A DNA stretch of 64,000 bases, from contig NC_087080.1 in assembly GCF_026151205.1 (NCBI RefSeq), positions 13,463,337 through 13,527,336 on the forward strand, given 5' to 3'. Under the pieces are notes generated by a model that saw nothing but the letters and a program-made list of their open reading frames with translations, made no database searches and was not told the DNA's origin. The position numbers and the translations under genes were made by a program. Numbering within the stretch: the stretch's first letter is position 1; each line of letters starts with the position of its first letter. The DNA comes from Bolinopsis microptera (lineage: Eukaryota; Ctenophora; Tentaculata; Lobata; Bolinopsidae). This document shows, one piece after another, positions 60,898 to 64,000 of this stretch.

Positions 60898-62535
60898 ATG
60901 TTGTTGACAACTCCATCTTGATCGTTATTCAGTTCCTCCTCCATGGTGAGGTACTCCTCCATGTTAACCGTCTCATTCATCACATCTCTCTCCTTCACCC
61001 GTCTCTCCTGAATCAGACACAGTTTCAAAAGGTGCATAGTTGTCTCAATGGTATTGGATTGTAGCCTATGTTTGTGAGGATTGATCTAGCTTGTCAACAT
61101 AATGTAGCTTGCATTCGTTTTGGTAACTGGAGGGGGTGGAGTAAACATTTACCTTTTGAGACAGAGGTGCATCGTGGTCACCTTTCTCCCTTTTTCGTAC
61201 AGCTGCAGGCATCCACCAAAGTTATACAAATCTACCTAAATTAGCTGGCAAACAGTTTTAGTGGAAGTGAAACACTGCAAATGTTATATGTTTAATAAAA
61301 TTATCCACGTGGGTAAACACTACTTAAAGATACATAGCAATGATCTGCGTCGTAAAGCTAAACAAGTTGTTTAGTGTTAACGCAGTTGTTATAAGCCACA
61401 CTGTCAAATATGAATCGGAGTCTCAGTTAGCAAATATAAATTTTAGCGGACACAATACATTCAAAATAAACAAAAGGAGCCAGCACACATGAAAAATTTG
61501 GCCTTGAATTATAGAAAGCTAATGACCTCAAATACAGTGATTACACTATAATTACACTATAATTACGCTACTAATCACACGCAAGTCTGCTCCCGACATG
61601 CGGAAATAGGGTCAGTATTAGGAGTAAACCAGACCACACAGCCTCTGTTTACAAGGGTCGGTTATAATGTAGTTGTATAATAGTGGACCGTTACCAAGTA
61701 TTACTGGTCTCGCAATCTAGGTTTCCTGGTGCTATGGTTCTTCGTCTGAGAAATAGACAATAACCATGGTACTGAGTAGGAGACAATAGACATATCCTAC
61801 TTCTGGGATTAGGAGCAAGCATTGGAGCGTGGATCACTTACGGGGAGACTTCCTGATTTACTGTTTATCGTGACGTCGTAGGGACCCGACATTTCAGTTG
61901 ACTGGCGTTAAATCAAAATGCGGGTTCAATAAATTTAATATTTGACAATTTAAAAGTAAAAGATTCATTGCCACTGTAATGCCAGCGTATGTCAATATTT
62001 CTGAATCATGTCATGATTATTTAGGAGGAGATATGGGTTAAAAACTGTTCAAGAAACAAGACAACCTGCCAGTAAAGCACAGTTTAAGACAGTTACGGTT
62101 ATGGTCATGGTTAGGAATTGGATATAAGTATGAAATACTGTTTCGGTAAGACCGTTCCGTATGACCAGATATTATCCGTAAAAACTCAAGTCATAAACAT
62201 TTTAGGGTGATCTATTTTGTAATAACCCATGAATCATAGTTTTACAGCGGTGATGCTTTCCAGCATTTAAGCATTGGTATAAACATTAAACATAATTACA
62301 CCGATATATTTATAGAATCAACATACTGAGTAAAAATACAACAAATAGCTTTGTTATTTTAACTGTTGCCAATTAGTAATTTGTCTTGTGTAACAGAAGC
62401 GGTGTTGCGTCCAAATTGAAATATATTTTAGTTTGTAATTTGTATATTATTATGCTATTCATATGAAAGTGATCATATATTTTCATTTCTTATATCAGTC
62501 TAGCCTCATTCTCAGGAATCTATCCCATTATAGTG

Positions 62536-63583
62536 ATGGGAGGGAAAAGAGATGGGCGAGGATATGGGTTCTTCGATCATCAGTTTGATTTTGCCACCTC
62601 AAGTAAGCTGATTCAGATTTCCCCGATGTGTTATGTCAGGGAGCAAATGGTTTGGTAAAGCTTTAAAACACAGAGTTTGATAACACATAGTATTGCTCGA
62701 GATCTGTTCACCCACGTTGTCCTTGATATAAATAGCTATTCAAGATTGCTCGACTACAGTATTATTTATATATAAGATCATATTCAATCTTACCTACCGG
62801 CAAATTCAGTTTTCAGAAAATGGTTCGACAGAAACGACTCCATAGACAGCAACATAATAGAGAGGTTAAACACGCAGATGTTTTTACCTCTGGTTATGTC
62901 ACTCCTAATTGTGTCCCTGTCCCAGGCCTTGGTGGGGAGCAGGCTCAACTGTTCAGGATTCGAAGACAACTTCCCTAAAACCTTTGTCAAGGTTTCTATT
63001 ATTTTATCGTGAGTCCTTTGGAACTAATTAGTTTCTAGCTTTGTAGATCGTTCCACAAACCAATAATTTAGACTGACGATTATGTGTGATCCCCTTTGTA
63101 GGACTACTGCTGGAGTCAGGGTATCTACACAAACAAGTTTGCTTACAACATGCCTAGAGAGGAGCTACCCGCACCGGGGATAATACCTTGTGTCAGGTTC
63201 AGTCAGTTTTATACATTAGTTTTTATATTGGGTCCGACATTACCATTGTTATTTGAGTTTTGAATCGACTAATCCGTGAATCAGTTTAATACAATGATAA
63301 AACAGATTTACTATTTTGTAAACATGCATGCAACAAATTGTGCTTTATTCGTATTTTATTAATTATTTTGATTTATTTAAAATGATATTAACTATTTATT
63401 TAAAGTTATTAAGAAAGGATAATCAAATATTATAGTACTGAATTCGAGGCTCTAACAGGATAGAAGATGATTATCTGTGTACAGATGAGCAGAAGAAGGA
63501 ACAATTGGTATACCATTTGTGGTACCAATGGATACCATATTATTTCTCTTTAGTTTACCTTGCTTTCTACGCTCCAGCAATCG
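62536..63583 (+). CDS. Second innexin, 5' half (exons 1-4), continues beyond the window
   Basis: Exons: 62536-62602 (start MGGKRDGRGYGFF, tentative), 62810-62991, 63102-63196, 63459-63583. Motifs are IIERLN, first-loop cysteine RLNCSGFE, YCWSQGIYTNKFAYN, CVRIEDDYLC and VYHLWYQWIPYYFSLVYLAF. Exons 3 and 4 are 95 and 125 nt, the same as exons 4 and 5 of the innexin at 55338, with the same phases. One intron of the neighbour (between its exons 2 and 3) is absent here. The acceptor chosen for exon 2 (62808-62809) is the one that keeps the frame (IFRKWFDRNDSID). Loop 2, TM3, TM4 and the tail are not in the window. Confidence 0.87.
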
Positions 63584-64000
63584 GTAAGTCAGGGCCATCC
63601 AGTCCACTTTTGACGTCTAATTTGAGTTCACTTTAAAATGGGTACTGCTTAAATCAGCGATGCGACCTTAATTTTAAACGTTGTGTTACTAATGCTATAC
63701 ATATTTCATATTGATTATTCAACCGATTTGACCGGTTGGCATTTATTTGTATTTATATTTGAACGCTTCAAAGATTGTTTACCTTGTAAAAACATCTTCC
63801 AAACGAAGACTACTTTCAGTTGTGCGGTACAAAACAAAATTAGGAAAACTGAGAAGGTTCCTGACGTCAAACTTGCTTAATGCCGCGCCACCCAAACTGT
63901 ACATACAAGGGGACCTTGGCGAGCCTGCCGTCATGCAGCCCCTATCTTTTTGGCTCATTATTGAGCTATCTCGACGGTTTGTTGAGTGCATCATTTAAAT
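63584..64000. other. Intron of the second innexin, with a GC-richer end
   Basis: No innexin exon is found here. From about 63870 to 63990 base composition shifts to GC-rich (CGCGCCACCC, GGCGAGCCTGCCG), unlike the surrounding intron. It may be the edge of a transposon, but I cannot name it. Confidence 0.4.

Larger units (their letters stand above)
59304..62535. other. Spacer between the two innexin genes
   Basis: Holds the foldback element 59767-60012 and the minisatellite 60545-60897. Otherwise AT-rich with no recognised gene. The ORFs over the minisatellite are repeat artefacts. Confidence 0.5.

Noticed and set aside
60502-61064. Long ORFs (66-139 codons) of repeating LLPGGCVSN or CYLEAVSLI
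   Set aside because: They arise because the 27-bp minisatellite is divisible by three and stays open in several frames; there is no start context, homology or splice support.

Overview
The window is eukaryotic and animal. Genes are split by GT-AG introns. They include an axonemal dynein heavy chain, two innexins (animal gap-junction proteins), rhodopsin-like seven-transmembrane receptors and a GT31 glycosyltransferase, with LINE, Penelope-like, SINE-like and MITE-like elements between and inside them. The DNA is AT-rich. Innexins together with motile-cilium genes fit an invertebrate such as a cnidarian, a ctenophore or a bilaterian; the sequence alone does not let me choose.

Layout. 1-5139 is repeat-rich intergenic DNA: a LINE reverse transcriptase fragment, a foldback element with a telomere-like interior, and a tRNA-derived SINE with a clear target-site duplication. 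5140-46488 (+) is one gene, an orthologue of DNAH2 (inner-arm dynein heavy chain). I could join 50 exons without a frame break into 4467 codons plus stop, close to the length of the vertebrate protein. Its introns carry most of the novelty. Intron 12 holds about 160 copies of a 29-bp satellite, split by an antisense CR1/Jockey-like LINE (12604-17040). Intron 36 holds two antisense intronless GPCR genes. Intron 42 holds a decayed copy of the start of exon 43, then an inverted, decayed Penelope-like copy, then a full-length Penelope-like ORF with a GIY-YIG domain. Exon 43 alone is 4.9 kb and encodes AAA3 to AAA6.

46489-64000 holds an antisense intronless GT31 gene (47600-48700), a six-exon gene of unknown function (52206-54040), a complete 11-exon innexin (55338-59293) and the 5' half of a second innexin (62536 to beyond the window) with matching exon sizes. 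Two MITE-like foldbacks and several minisatellites lie between them.

The strongest unusual signal is that the 29-bp satellite unit in intron 12 is the 3' splice site and first coding bases of DNAH2 exon 13. The array is therefore a run of more than a hundred decoy splice acceptors ending in the one real acceptor. Other signals worth checking are the giant exon (probable RNA-mediated intron loss), its duplicated relic next to a reverse transcriptase, and two RFX X-box-like motifs inside the dynein gene.
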